Positions 49,746-63,204 of a stretch of DNA of 64,000 bases are shown piece after piece. The notes under the pieces are model-generated. The model was not told where the DNA came from. It was given only the letters and a program-made list of their open reading frames with translations, and did not search any database. The stretch covers positions 451,501 to 515,500 of the forward strand of contig NZ_CP157197.1 in assembly GCF_039954865.1 (NCBI RefSeq), in the 5' to 3' direction. Made by a program: the position numbers and the translations under genes. Positions within the stretch are counted from its first letter, which is position 1. Every line of letters starts with the position of its first letter. The DNA comes from Rickettsia sp. Oklahoma-10. GTDB taxonomy: Bacteria; Pseudomonadota; Alphaproteobacteria; Rickettsiales; Rickettsiaceae.

Positions 49746-49847
49746 TGTCATCCCAGTGACTTGATAACAAGATCCAGTTAAAAATACTAAAATTATTAAT
49801 ATCGTAAGTTGTGTTTTTGGATACTGTGGTCAAGCCACAGTACGACA
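49746..49847. repeat. Rickettsia palindromic element between rpoB and rpoC
   Basis: Left arm TGTCATCCCAGTGACTTGAT plus AACAAGATCCAG; right arm TTGGATACTGTGGTCAAGCC plus ACAGTACGACA. They are inverted repeats around an AT-rich middle. A further fragment 'tatcccatggtcaagcca' at about 49701 suggests a second, eroded unit. It sits inside what is normally a tight operon. Confidence 0.8.
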
Positions 49848-49871
49848 TTTTAGAGAGCAAGTAATTTTTAA

Positions 49872-54020
<4,149 letters not shown>

Positions 54021-54063
54021 GATCTTTAATCTTTTATACTAAATTAATGTTATGCACGTTTAG

Positions 54064-54275
54064 CATGTCATTCCTGCGGAAAGGAAATAGTAATCCATAA
54101 TTTAAATATTTTAAGATGGATCTGGCTTACAAGTTGCAGTATGATAACTGATAAATTGAGATTATTACCAAAAGAAATAGAAAAAATAACCTTAATATTG
54201 GTACAAAAGTTACATATTTGATAAAATTTTGTTATATGTTTTACTGGATTTTCACCTACACAGGAATGATATCAA
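54064..54275. repeat. Nested palindromic elements downstream of rpoC
   Basis: The interval starts GCATGTCATTCCTGCGGAAA and ends TTACTGGATTTTCACCTACA followed by CAGGAATGATAT, an imperfect outer inverted repeat. Within it, GATGGATCTGGCTTACAAGT plus TGCAGTATGATAA (about 54115-54147) is the right half of a 'cttgac' type element. The right end closely resembles 22815-22850. Together they fill most of the 357-base gap between rpoC and the convergent unknown gene. Confidence 0.55.
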
Positions 54276-54377
54276 AGCATTAGCTTATACCACCCCACGT
54301 GATCCTTTTTAGGCAATGCCAAATTGATTAATATAAAAAACCATCTCTAATAGCAAATTTACAAAAATATTTTAAGC

Positions 54378-55352
54378 TTAACAAGAGATCGGTGCTATTA
54401 AATTTTCATAGTCTTGGCCTAAACAGGAGATGGACTGTTCTGAGATGTACCTATTATTGTTGTCATAATTATAATTACTGTATAATTGTAATCGTGTTAA
54501 ATCCTCAATACAAGCGTTTTTAAGGATTGCTTGATTATGACGTATCTGGTATTCTGCTAGATAATTTTCAATATAGACTTTTTGTAATTCCTGACAAATT
54601 CCATCATATAAAGCTTTAAGCATTATTAAGCTTATTAATGGGTTAGTATTAACTTCTTCATATTTTTGATCATTAGCAAGAGGTATATTACTTACTTTAT
54701 CTATTTGAAGAGTTTCTGATTCAGCATTGACTTTTTCTTCAAAATTTATCTTTGGGAACAGAGCTTTTACATCTGTTATTTCAAGTTTTCCTCCTTTTTT
54801 ACCTACTTCATAAGCTTTGGAAACAATTTTTTTGTAGATTATGTTAATTAATTCTCGTTTTGTTTGTACTTCATAAGAATAGTGGATTCCTCCTTCATTC
54901 CAAAATTTAAATATTTTAGAAAAAGTAGGAATATATTGACCGATCTTTGCTAAAAATTTTTGTACAAATGTATGTTCAATGAGAGGCGCTAATGTAGGAT
55001 TCTCTTCATATTTTTTAAATACATACTCGACAATTTTAAGTATATTTTGATCTGTTTCTATTTCATCAGGTAAGCCATGTAATATTTTTTTTGCTATTGC
55101 TTGATCCATCTTCTTATGCAAAACATTAACCCCAATCCATGTCCATGAGGGATTAGCTGTAAAACAGAACTTTATTGCATAAAATGTTAGTGATATAGGT
55201 AGAGATAATAGCTTTAAATAGCTAAGGCAAGTATATCGTATTGGGTGAGGCGTGAGACTATAAACCTCACCCATATCACAGGTTAACTCACATGATTTTT
55301 TAATCATTGTGTATTTCTGTTTAATTAAGTAAGAAGTGATGTCTTGTGTCAT
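54378..55352 (-). CDS. Unknown Rickettsia-type protein (324 aa)
   Basis: I do not recognise a family. The sequence is a complete, codon-typical frame without interruptions. It has a weakly hydrophobic segment near residues 43-65 (YLKLLSLPISLTFYAIKFCF) that could be a membrane helix or buried core, several cysteines, and a mostly helical remainder with the charged block GGKLEITDVKALFPKINFEE. It stands alone on the minus strand between rpoC and pepA, convergent with rpoC. No signal peptide is evident. It could be a secreted effector or a lineage-specific protein, but nothing in the sequence decides that. Confidence 0.7.
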   Translation of the reverse strand: MTQDITSYLIKQKYTMIKKSCELTCDMGEVYSLTPHPIRYTCLSYLKLLSLPISLTFYAIKFCFTANPSWTWIGVNVLHKKMDQAIAKKILHGLPDEIETDQNILKIVEYVFKKYEENPTLAPLIEHTFVQKFLAKIGQYIPTFSKIFKFWNEGGIHYSYEVQTKRELINIIYKKIVSKAYEVGKKGGKLEITDVKALFPKINFEEKVNAESETLQIDKVSNIPLANDQKYEEVNTNPLISLIMLKALYDGICQELQKVYIENYLAEYQIRHNQAILKNACIEDLTRLQLYSNYNYDNNNRYISEQSISCLGQDYENLIAPISC

Positions 55353-55645
55353 ATCGGTTACTTAAATTGAACAATCTTATCAGTAAGATATAAAAAATAT
55401 TAACATTTGTCAACTAGTATTTAATGAGATTTTTAAAATCAATTATAATACTTGCAAAGTTTTATCAAGATAAATAGAATTATCGCTAATAAATGTACTC
55501 TTATGCTTTCAAGAATTGCTTGTTCCTTTTTAAGGATTTGCATCCTTACCTATTATTCAGTATAGGCTATGTATGGGTGTTTATCTCTCCAAATAAATAT
55601 TAAGTTCTTGAAATCATTTTTAGTAAGTTAATATAAGGAATAGTT

Positions 55646-57154
55646 ATGCTTAATGTAAATTTTACTAATGAACAATCGTTTAACAATCAAGGTTTAGTAG
55701 TTTTTATTGATGAACAGTTAAAACTTGATAACTATTTAGTAGCACTTGATCAACAACATCATGGATTAATTTCTAAAACTATTGCAGATAAATTACAATT
55801 TACTGGTAAATATGGACAGATCAAGGTTATTCCGTCCTTCATGATTAGATCAAGCGAGATTAAATATTTGATAATAGCAGGGCTTGGGGATGAAGACAAG
55901 TTAACTGAATCAAAAATCGAAGAGTTAGGCGGCAAAATTTTACAGCACGCAACTAGTGCTAAAATTTCTACTATCGGCTTAAAAATTCTAAATAGAATAA
56001 GCAGTTTTCCATCTTACACATTTGCATCTTTAATTGTTAGCGGTGCACTTCTTGCTTCTTACAGATTTGATAAATATAGAACTACCTTAAAAGAAGTAGA
56101 AAAGTTTGTAGTGGAATCAATTGAAGTTTTTACCGATAATAATACTGAAGCAGCAAAATTATTTGAAATCAAAAAATTAGTTGCTGAGGCAGTATTTTTT
56201 GCAAGAGACATAAGTAATGAACCGTCAAATATTAAAACTCCGCAAGTCTATGCTGAAAGAATAGTTGATATACTTGAACCGCTGGGAGTAGATGTTGATA
56301 TTATCAGTGAGCGTGAGATGAAAAATCTTGGTATGGGAGCATTACTTGGTGTGGGACAAGGTTCACAAAACGAGTCAAAGTTAGTGGTTATGGAGTATAA
56401 AGGTAGTAGTAAAGATGCTCCTACTGTTGCTTTGGTTGGTAAGGGAGTGATTTTTGATACAGGTGGTATTTCCTTAAAACCATCAAGTAATATGCATTTA
56501 ATGAGATATGATATGGGAGGTTCTGCAGCAGTTGTGGGTAGCATGATTGCAGTTGCCGGTCAAAAATTACCTGTAAATATAGTCAGTGTTGTAGGGCTTG
56601 TAGAAAATATGCCGTCCGGTAACGCACAGCGTCCAGGCGATGTGGTAACTACCATGTCAGGGCAAACTGCAGAGGTTTTGAATACTGATGCAGAAGGGCG
56701 TTTAGTATTGGCTGATGCTGTTTGGTATGCACAAGAAAAATTTAAGCCTAAATGTGTGATTGATATTGCAACTCTAACAGGAGCAATAACTGTCGCGCTT
56801 GGTAGTACATATGCTGGTTGTTTTTCCAATAATGATGAGTTAGCAAGTAAATTAATAAAAGCAGGGGAAGAAGTTAATGAAAAACTTTGGAGAATGCCGC
56901 TTCATGATGAGTATGATGAAATGATTAGCTCCGATATAGCCGACATGGCAAATATCGGTAACGTACCAAGCGCGGCCGGAAGCTGCATAGCTGCACATTT
57001 TATTAAACGTTTTATTAAAGATGGAGTAGAGTGGGCCCATTTAGATATAGCAGGCGTTGCAAATAGTAATAAAGCTTCATCGCTTGGTCCTAAGGGGGCA
57101 GTGGGGTATGGTGTTAGACTACTTGAAAAATTCATCAAAGAATATACTCGATAA
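55646..57154 (+). CDS. pepA: Leucyl aminopeptidase (M17 family)
   Basis: PepA is a two-metal cytosolic aminopeptidase that removes N-terminal residues from peptides. The 502-residue protein has an N-terminal regulatory domain and the M17 catalytic domain. Metal and active-site motifs are VGKGVIFDTGGISLKPSSNM, MRYDMGGSAAVVGSM, and the family signature NTDAEGRLVLADA near residue 340, followed by IDIATLTGAITVALG. It is preceded by AAGGAA and lies alone on the + strand; the role is intracellular peptide turnover. Confidence 0.97.
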   Translation: MLNVNFTNEQSFNNQGLVVFIDEQLKLDNYLVALDQQHHGLISKTIADKLQFTGKYGQIKVIPSFMIRSSEIKYLIIAGLGDEDKLTESKIEELGGKILQHATSAKISTIGLKILNRISSFPSYTFASLIVSGALLASYRFDKYRTTLKEVEKFVVESIEVFTDNNTEAAKLFEIKKLVAEAVFFARDISNEPSNIKTPQVYAERIVDILEPLGVDVDIISEREMKNLGMGALLGVGQGSQNESKLVVMEYKGSSKDAPTVALVGKGVIFDTGGISLKPSSNMHLMRYDMGGSAAVVGSMIAVAGQKLPVNIVSVVGLVENMPSGNAQRPGDVVTTMSGQTAEVLNTDAEGRLVLADAVWYAQEKFKPKCVIDIATLTGAITVALGSTYAGCFSNNDELASKLIKAGEEVNEKLWRMPLHDEYDEMISSDIADMANIGNVPSAAGSCIAAHFIKRFIKDGVEWAHLDIAGVANSNKASSLGPKGAVGYGVRLLEKFIKEYTR

Positions 57155-57346
57155 ACTTCAAAATTGGCTATGTCGTTCTACAAGTACTGCGGTACTCACG
57201 TATTAATTATACACTCCGTTCCTACTTTTGTGAACCTCTTATGCTTTTTGAAATTGATCTTCGTAGCTACTTTGCGCTTACTACTAGTTATGCTTATTCT
57301 TTGTTTTTTTAGTATCATATACTCCTAATAAATGAAGAATAGTTAG
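57155..57346. other. Gene-free stretch between pepA and mipZ
   Basis: I see no coding frame. The sequence 'tatgtcgttctacaag...gttcctacttttgtgaacc' has the look of an eroded RPE, and the region leads into the dispersed repeat at 57347-57433. No clear promoter can be picked. Confidence 0.35.
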
Positions 57347-57433
57347 AATAAAACATAATTACATGTGTATTTGAGATGGAAACAGCTTTTTATCTCAAAT
57401 ACATATTATTTTAAACTTCTTTCAACAGGAATA
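57347..57433. repeat. Dispersed hairpin repeat, copy 1, upstream of mipZ
   Basis: AATAAAACATAATT starts the shared block. GTATTTGAGAT (57367-57377) and ATCTCAAATAC (57392-57402) form a perfect 11-bp stem. The block continues ATTATTTTAAACTTCTTTCA and AGGA. A second copy with the same order of elements is at 63042-63127. Not obviously related to the RPEs in this window. Confidence 0.75.
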
Positions 57434-57466
57434 GTAATATTACTTTTGAAAGAAAAGAAGTATGTT

Positions 57467-58261
57467 ATGAACAGTAAACCTTATATTTTTGTTATAGGCA
57501 ATGAAAAAGGAGGAGCAGGTAAAACTACCTGTTCTATGCATCTAATAATAGCTCTGCTTTATCAAAATTATTCGGTAGTAAGTATAGATACCGATTCACG
57601 TCAAAGTTCTTTAACAAATTATTTAAAAAATCGAGATTTATATAATAAACATAATCCAGATAAACCTGTATTAGTACCGAAACATTTTCATATACCTGAA
57701 AGTAAAGTAGAAGAGCAAGCAAAGAATTTTGAGCAGGTACTCAAAAATAATAAGTATGCCGATTATATAGTGATTGATACCCCAGGTAGTCATACTCCTT
57801 TATCAAGACTCGCTCATTCTTATGCTGATATGATTATTACACCGATTAATGATAGCTTTCTAGATTTAGACGTGATAGCAAAAATCGATAGCAAGGACGA
57901 AATTATTAGCCCATCAATCTATAGCCAAATGATTTGGGAACAGAAAATAGAGCGTGCTAGTCGTGATAGAATCAGTATAGATTGGATAATACTTCGTAAT
58001 CGTTTAAGTAACCTTGATGCATTAAATAAGAGACGTGTAGGAAATGTATTAACTAAACTTGCTAAAAGAATTAACTTTAAACTTGCAGAGGGATTTAGCG
58101 AACGTGTAATATATAGGGAATTATTTTTGCAAGGTTTAACATTACTTGATCTAAACATTGCAAAATATGATAGAGCATTTCATAGCTCACATTTGCTTGC
58201 ACGTCAAGAATTACGAAATTTTTTAGACTTTTTAGGTATTAAGACCATGTTTAAAGGTTAA
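57467..58261 (+). CDS. mipZ: Division-plane positioning ATPase MipZ
   Basis: MipZ is a ParA-like ATPase that, in Caulobacter, forms gradients from the poles and inhibits FtsZ away from midcell. I take the ATG at 57467 (264 residues, MNSKPYIFVIGNEKGGAGKT); an upstream in-frame ATG reads through a repeat and is unlikely. The deviant Walker A is NEKGGAGKTTCSMHL. Other family-specific blocks are SIDTDSRQSSLTNYL, IVIDTPGSHTPLSRLAHSYA, DMIITPINDSFLDLD, SIYSQMIWEQKIERASRDR, WIILRNRLSNLDALNKRR and ERVIYRELFLQGLTLLDL, which match MipZ rather than ParA. It lies alone, not in a parAB operon. Confidence 0.93.
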   Translation: MNSKPYIFVIGNEKGGAGKTTCSMHLIIALLYQNYSVVSIDTDSRQSSLTNYLKNRDLYNKHNPDKPVLVPKHFHIPESKVEEQAKNFEQVLKNNKYADYIVIDTPGSHTPLSRLAHSYADMIITPINDSFLDLDVIAKIDSKDEIISPSIYSQMIWEQKIERASRDRISIDWIILRNRLSNLDALNKRRVGNVLTKLAKRINFKLAEGFSERVIYRELFLQGLTLLDLNIAKYDRAFHSSHLLARQELRNFLDFLGIKTMFKG

Positions 58262-58341
58262 TTTCTATACAAGTTTTTCTTGTACAAAGTTAAAAAATAT
58301 ATATTATGAATTAATATGTTTTAACTTTTAAAAAGAAACAC

Positions 58342-58773
58342 ATGCAAAATATTTCTGAAAATATTTCACCGGAACAACGAAAGGAAGCGAATGAGCTTAT
58401 TAATAAATATAAAAATTTAACTCCGGAAGCACAAAAAGAAGTTGATAGAAAACTTGAATTACATTTTAGAGAAAAAGAGCTTGAACGAAATGAACTTCAG
58501 TTAAGAATGAATAAGATATTTCGTAATCTATCAAGCGAAAATAAAGAAAAATTACAAGTAAATAATAATCCTATAAATAAAATTAAAGAGGAGTTATTAC
58601 CATTAATTAAAGGAATAATAAATTTAGTAGAAAATGTTGCAGAGATAATTAAAAATCCTAAGAAAGCAATATATGAATGGATTAAAGGTGAGTTAAATCA
58701 AGTAAAACCTCAACAACAAAATCATATCCAATCATTGCCAAAACAAAAGAATGTTTCTACTTTATTAAGATAA
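58342..58773 (+). CDS. Small charged helical protein of unknown function (143 aa)
   Basis: No family is recognised. The protein is highly charged and helical: ISPEQRKEANELINKYKNLT, then EAQKEVDRKLELHFREKELE, a central hydrophobic segment LLPLIKGIINLVENVAEIIK near residues 85-104 that may associate with membranes, and a Gln/Lys-rich tail. It lies between mipZ and aspS on the same strand, 80 bases after mipZ and 82 bases before aspS. The open frame and Rickettsia-like codon use support a real gene. Confidence 0.65.
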   Translation: MQNISENISPEQRKEANELINKYKNLTPEAQKEVDRKLELHFREKELERNELQLRMNKIFRNLSSENKEKLQVNNNPINKIKEELLPLIKGIINLVENVAEIIKNPKKAIYEWIKGELNQVKPQQQNHIQSLPKQKNVSTLLR

Positions 58774-58855
58774 ATTTTTTGTTTTTATTTGCGAAAATCC
58801 ACAATTTTATGTATATAAATTATAGATAGTGGAAAGTGTATATAAAAAAATAAAA

Positions 58856-60649
58856 ATGCATAAATATAGAACTCATAATTGTAATGAATTACAAATATCT
58901 GATGTAGGAAAAGAAGTTAAATTGTCAGGTTGGGTACATAGAAGAAGAGATCACGGTAATATAGTTTTCATAGATTTACGTGATCATTATGGTATAACTC
59001 AAATCGTATTTACAGATCAAAACCTTCAGCTTATGGAGACGGCTAGTCGTTTGCGTTATGAGTCAGTCATTACGGTTATTGGTCAAGTTGTAGCAAGATC
59101 AGGTGATACTATTAATGAGATGCTTACAACTGGTCATATTGAAATATTAGCCGGAGAATTTATTGTCGAATCAGCAGCAGATACTCTACCTTTTGTCATT
59201 AATACCGAAAAAGATGCTCCGGAAGATTTGAGGCTTAAACATCGCTTTTTAGATCTTAGACGTGAGAAATTACATAATAATATAATACTCCGCTCGCAAA
59301 TTATTGCTTATATTCGTCATTTGATGATGGCAAGAGGTTTTACTGAATTTCAAACGCCGCTTCTAACGGCTAGCTCACCTGAAGGAGCTAGGGATTTTTT
59401 AGTACCTAGTAGACTGTATCCTGGTAAGTGTTATGCACTACCGCAAGCACCTCAACAGTTTAAGCAGCTTTTAATGGTTTCGGGGTTTGATCGTTATTTC
59501 CAAATTGCTCCTTGTTTTCGGGATGAAGATGCAAGAGCTGATAGATCCCCCGGTGAGTTTTATCAGCTAGATGTAGAAATGTCTTTTGTTACACAGGAAG
59601 ACATATTTAGTACTATTGAGCCTGTGATGCATGATTTATTCACTAAATTTACAGACAAGAAAGTATCAGAAAGTCCTTTTATCCGTATCCCATATAATGA
59701 ATCTATGCTAAAATACGGCTCTGATAAGCCTGATTTGCGTAACCCTATTATAATTGCTGACGTAACAGAAATATTTAGAGATACTGATTTTACGATTTTT
59801 AGAGAAAATATTACAAAAGGTAGTGTCGTTCGTGCAATTCCTGCGCCTAAAGCAGTAGCACAACCTCGTAGTTTCTTCGATAAAATGATAGAGTTTGCTA
59901 TATCTGAAGGAGCAGGAGGACTTGGCTATATCCAGTTTAGTGAAAGCGGTAAAGCAAAAGGACCGGTAGCAAAATTCTTAAGCCCGCAGCAATTAGAGAG
60001 TTTAAAGGCTACTGCAAATATAAGTAACGGTGATGCCGTATTTTTTGTTAGCGATAGAAAAGAAAAAGCTGCTAAACTTGCTGGTAAGGTTAGAATAAGA
60101 CTTAGCGATGAGCTTGATTTACTTGAAAAAGATTGCTTTAAATTCTGCTGGATTACTGATTTTCCATTCTATGAATTAAATGAAGAAACAGGTAAAATTA
60201 ATTTTAGCCATAATCCGTTTTCTATGCCGCAAGGTGGTTTAGATGCTTTAGAAAATGCTAAAACAACTGAAGAGTTGTTAGAGCTTACTGCATACCAGTA
60301 TGATATTGTTTGTAACGGTATTGAACTTTCCAGTGGTGCTATTAGGAACCACAAGCCGGAAATTATGTATAAAGCATTTTCCATAGCAGGTTATAGTCAG
60401 AAGGAAGTTGATAAGAGATTTGGCGGTATGATTAGAGCGTTTAAGTTTGGTGCTCCACCACATGGTGGAATAGCTCCAGGAATTGACCGAATTGTTATGT
60501 TGCTTGCAGAAGCCACAAATATAAGAGAAATAATTGCATTTCCCTTAAACCAACAGGCGGAAGATTTACTTATGAACGCCCCAAGTTATATAGAAGATAA
60601 AGCTCTAAAAGAGCTAAGCATTATGCTCTTACCGTCTGCTAAAATATAG
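58856..60649 (+). CDS. aspS: Aspartyl-tRNA synthetase (bacterial type)
   Basis: AspRS charges tRNA-Asp, and in organisms without AsnRS also tRNA-Asn for later amidation by GatCAB. I use the ATG at 58856 ([13 protein letters not shown], 597 residues); an in-frame GTG at 58829 adds nine residues. The anticodon-binding domain has [20 protein letters not shown]. Class II motif 2 is [20 protein letters not shown] and motif 3 is [20 protein letters not shown]. The GAD insertion domain (about residues 300-420) marks the bacterial type. The His in HRRRDHG is the residue linked to relaxed tRNA specificity in Pseudomonas AspRS. Confidence 0.96.
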   Translation: MHKYRTHNCNELQISDVGKEVKLSGWVHRRRDHGNIVFIDLRDHYGITQIVFTDQNLQLMETASRLRYESVITVIGQVVARSGDTINEMLTTGHIEILAGEFIVESAADTLPFVINTEKDAPEDLRLKHRFLDLRREKLHNNIILRSQIIAYIRHLMMARGFTEFQTPLLTASSPEGARDFLVPSRLYPGKCYALPQAPQQFKQLLMVSGFDRYFQIAPCFRDEDARADRSPGEFYQLDVEMSFVTQEDIFSTIEPVMHDLFTKFTDKKVSESPFIRIPYNESMLKYGSDKPDLRNPIIIADVTEIFRDTDFTIFRENITKGSVVRAIPAPKAVAQPRSFFDKMIEFAISEGAGGLGYIQFSESGKAKGPVAKFLSPQQLESLKATANISNGDAVFFVSDRKEKAAKLAGKVRIRLSDELDLLEKDCFKFCWITDFPFYELNEETGKINFSHNPFSMPQGGLDALENAKTTEELLELTAYQYDIVCNGIELSSGAIRNHKPEIMYKAFSIAGYSQKEVDKRFGGMIRAFKFGAPPHGGIAPGIDRIVMLLAEATNIREIIAFPLNQQAEDLLMNAPSYIEDKALKELSIMLLPSAKI

Positions 60650-60999
60650 GTTTGTTAGGCTCTTGAAAAATGTTCCGATGTCATACCGTTGTCCACAGTA
60701 AAACAAATATTTATGGATTTCGCTATAAGCTTGGTATTGCTATATGATCTCGGTATAGCAGCAATTGGATGTTATTCCCACAAAAGTGGAAATCCAGAAA
60801 TTTATTTAAGCTTAAAATTTAGTGTGTTTATATTTTCTTCCGCAGGAACGACATAAAGAGTATTTTTTGATCCATGCGGCAAACAACACTTAAAGCTGCG
60901 AACCTGGCATCATGGGCTACACTACACATGATTTTTGCTCCTAACTTAGGGTTTAAATACGATTTACCGCTTCTATTTTATCATTTTTTTTTGATTTTA
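60650..60999. other. Gene-free stretch downstream of aspS with repeat remnants
   Basis: Stops occur in all frames. It contains an eroded 'gtcataccgttgtcca' element near 60680 and the RPE at 60770-60858. No gene or RNA is visible. Confidence 0.4.
60770..60858. repeat. Palindromic element remnant downstream of aspS
   Basis: The left end TGTTATTCCCACAAAAGTGG plus AAATCCAG and the right end TTTTCTTCCGCAGGAACGAC plus AT are imperfect inverted repeats, the same type as 22736-22850 and 30113-30182. Confidence 0.55.
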
Positions 61000-61622
61000 T
61001 TCAAGGTGTAGAATAAAAATTAACTTTTTAATACCGATATTAATTTTAATAAATTCAGGTAAAAGATCAGCTATTTCTTGCCATCTTAATAACTCTTGTT
61101 CGTGCATATGCATATACTTCATAAAAAATTGTAAAATTCCATGCTAAGCATTGTCTTTCAATTTTTGATCAGATATATATCATGCACTTTTATAAATAAT
61201 TATTAATCTAAGATTTTTAAGTTCAATCAAATAACTCCTAATAAATTACGGGGAGCATTATATTTGTCTGTTATAAACACGGATATATAAAAGGAAATTT
61301 CTTATTTTCGTTGTTTTCATATGATATTCAGCAATGTTTAACATACTTAAACAAATGAAAATCCATATAATAATCAGATTTACTTTGATGTTCTAATAAT
61401 AAAAATACTGTCTTTTACTGCAAAAATTTAATTGAAAATAAAATGTCCAATATGGAATTTTATATCCACAAAACTTCTCCATTTTAAGAGTTTCAAAGGA
61501 AAGTAATTAATGTTGTGTATATGATGCAATAAACGCATTTCAAAAAACTCTTTAGCAACTATCAGATTGTCAAATACACCGCTTACAATCTCATCATGTT
61601 TAGGATCTTTCTTTTTTGACAT
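61000..61622 (-). pseudogene. Decayed Rpn/YhgA-type recombination-promoting nuclease (putative transposase)
   Basis: The 5' end is open for 64 codons (61622 to 61428): KKKDPKHDEIVSGVFDNLIV, AKEFFEMRLLHHI, PLKLLKWRSFVD, which matches the N terminus of Rpn-family PD-(D/E)XK nucleases. Further 3', after many stops, HEQELLRWQEIADLLPEF (about 61105-61045) matches the helical end region of the same family. The middle is unreadable. Rpn proteins promote recombination and are common, often decayed, in Rickettsia. It lies ten bases from the ffh 3' end and is in the same orientation. Confidence 0.65.
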
Positions 61623-61631
61623 AATATAAAT

Positions 61632-62981
61632 TTATGAAAACACTTTTCCAAGTCTGCTACTTAACAGATTTTTAGGGTTCATTTTATTTGCTTTTTTCAT
61701 CATATCGCTTATTTGCTTATATCGCTTTAGTAAAATATTGACCTTTTGTACTGTAGTACCAGCACCTAAAGCTATACGTTTTCTGCGAGAGGCATTAATT
61801 ATATTAGGATTCTTACGTTCTTTCGGTGTCATAGATAAAATAATTGCCTCTTGATGTTCAATTATTTTATTATTTAGTTTTGACTGATCTATTTGAGCCA
61901 TAATTTTACCGCTACCTGGTAACATGCTAAGTATGCTTCCAAAGCCTCCCATTTTTTTTATGCTTCTCATTTGCTGCATATAATCATTTAGATCGAATTT
62001 ACCTTTTTTTAATTTAGCAGCTGTTTTTTCTGCTTCTTCTCTATCAACGATACTAGCTGCTTTTTCAACAAAGGATATAACATCGCCCATATCAAGTATT
62101 CGAGAAGCTAAACGTTTAGCATCAAACTCTTCTAAATCGGTTAGTTTTTCACCGCTACTCAAGAATTTAATTGGCTGTTTGGTAATATATTTTACACTAA
62201 GTGCTGCACCACCCTTAGAATCACCGTCAATTCTAGATAAAATTAATCCTGAAATTTCTAACTTTTCATTAAAGCTACTTGCCGTAACTACTGCATCCTG
62301 CCCTGTCATACTGTCAATTACTAATAAAGTTTCCGTAGGCTCTACTATCTTTTTTATTGATAACGCCTCTTCCATCATCTCTTTATCAATTTGTGTTCTA
62401 CCGGCAGTATCATAAATTACTACATCATAAGCAGAGAGTTTAGCTTCAGCCATAGCTCTTTTGACAATATCAAGAGGTTTCTCACCTTGCACAATAGGTA
62501 ATGAATTAATCTGTATTGAACTTGCAAGTACAGCTAACTGCTCTTGTGCTGCCGGTCTGTAAGTATCCAGAGAAACAAGTAAAACTTTTTTATTTTGATT
62601 TTTAAATCGTAAAGCAAGTTTACTACTCGCTGTAGTTTTACCGCTACCTTGCAACCCTACCATTAGGAAATTTACAGGCGGCTTTGAATTTAAATTTAGC
62701 TTTGTCTCACTTTCACCGGTAGCTAAAAGATTTATCATCTCTTCATGAATAATTTTAATTATCATCTGCCCAGGTGAAACAGACTTAATAACCTCCTGCC
62801 CCAGTGCTTTTTGTTTAACTGCTGCTATAAAATTTTTTATCACCGGCAATGCTACATCCGACTCTAAAAGAGCGACTCTTATATCCCGCATAGCAACATC
62901 TATTTGGGCTTCTGTCAAAATACCTGAGCTAATTAGTTTATCAAAAGTCTTAGTTAAATTTTGTGTTAAAGTTTTAAACAT
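61632..62981 (-). CDS. ffh: Signal recognition particle protein Ffh (SRP54)
   Basis: Ffh binds 4.5S RNA and signal sequences and delivers ribosomes to FtsY at the membrane. The 449-residue protein has the N domain (LTKTFDKLISSGILTEAQID) and the G domain with VGLQGSGKTTASSKLALRF near residue 108, SLDTYRPAAQEQLAVLA, YDTAGRTQIDKE and LSRIDGDSKGGAALS. The methionine-rich M domain follows, with MRSIKKMGGFGSILSMLPG and the RNA-binding SRRKRIALGAGTTVQ. All elements are intact. Confidence 0.97.
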   Translation of the reverse strand: MFKTLTQNLTKTFDKLISSGILTEAQIDVAMRDIRVALLESDVALPVIKNFIAAVKQKALGQEVIKSVSPGQMIIKIIHEEMINLLATGESETKLNLNSKPPVNFLMVGLQGSGKTTASSKLALRFKNQNKKVLLVSLDTYRPAAQEQLAVLASSIQINSLPIVQGEKPLDIVKRAMAEAKLSAYDVVIYDTAGRTQIDKEMMEEALSIKKIVEPTETLLVIDSMTGQDAVVTASSFNEKLEISGLILSRIDGDSKGGAALSVKYITKQPIKFLSSGEKLTDLEEFDAKRLASRILDMGDVISFVEKAASIVDREEAEKTAAKLKKGKFDLNDYMQQMRSIKKMGGFGSILSMLPGSGKIMAQIDQSKLNNKIIEHQEAIILSMTPKERKNPNIINASRRKRIALGAGTTVQKVNILLKRYKQISDMMKKANKMNPKNLLSSRLGKVFS

Positions 62982-63041
62982 GTAAATAATTTGATTTCAA
63001 TAGAGTGAACCTAATACTACGAGTAAATGCACAATAGTCAA

Positions 63042-63127
63042 AATAAAACATAAATTAAATTTGTATTTGAGATGAGCACTGCTTGCCATCTTGAATACCT
63101 ATTATTTTAAACTTCTTTCAAAAGGAG
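63042..63127. repeat. Dispersed hairpin repeat, copy 2, between ffh and holB
   Basis: AATAAAACATAAATT starts the block, then GTATTTGAGATG (63063-63074) and CATCTTGAATAC (63087-63098) form a stem with two mismatches. The block ends ATTATTTTAAACTTCTTTCA and AAAGGA. It matches 57347-57433 over its whole length. Here it lies antisense to the flanking minus-strand genes, so it is not an operon-specific control site. Confidence 0.75.
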
Positions 63128-63204
63128 TATATTTCGTTCAATATGTTTTAGCAACAATATATTTTTTATGAATAATGTGAAAGGGGTTTAAAGTGATATC
63201 GAAT

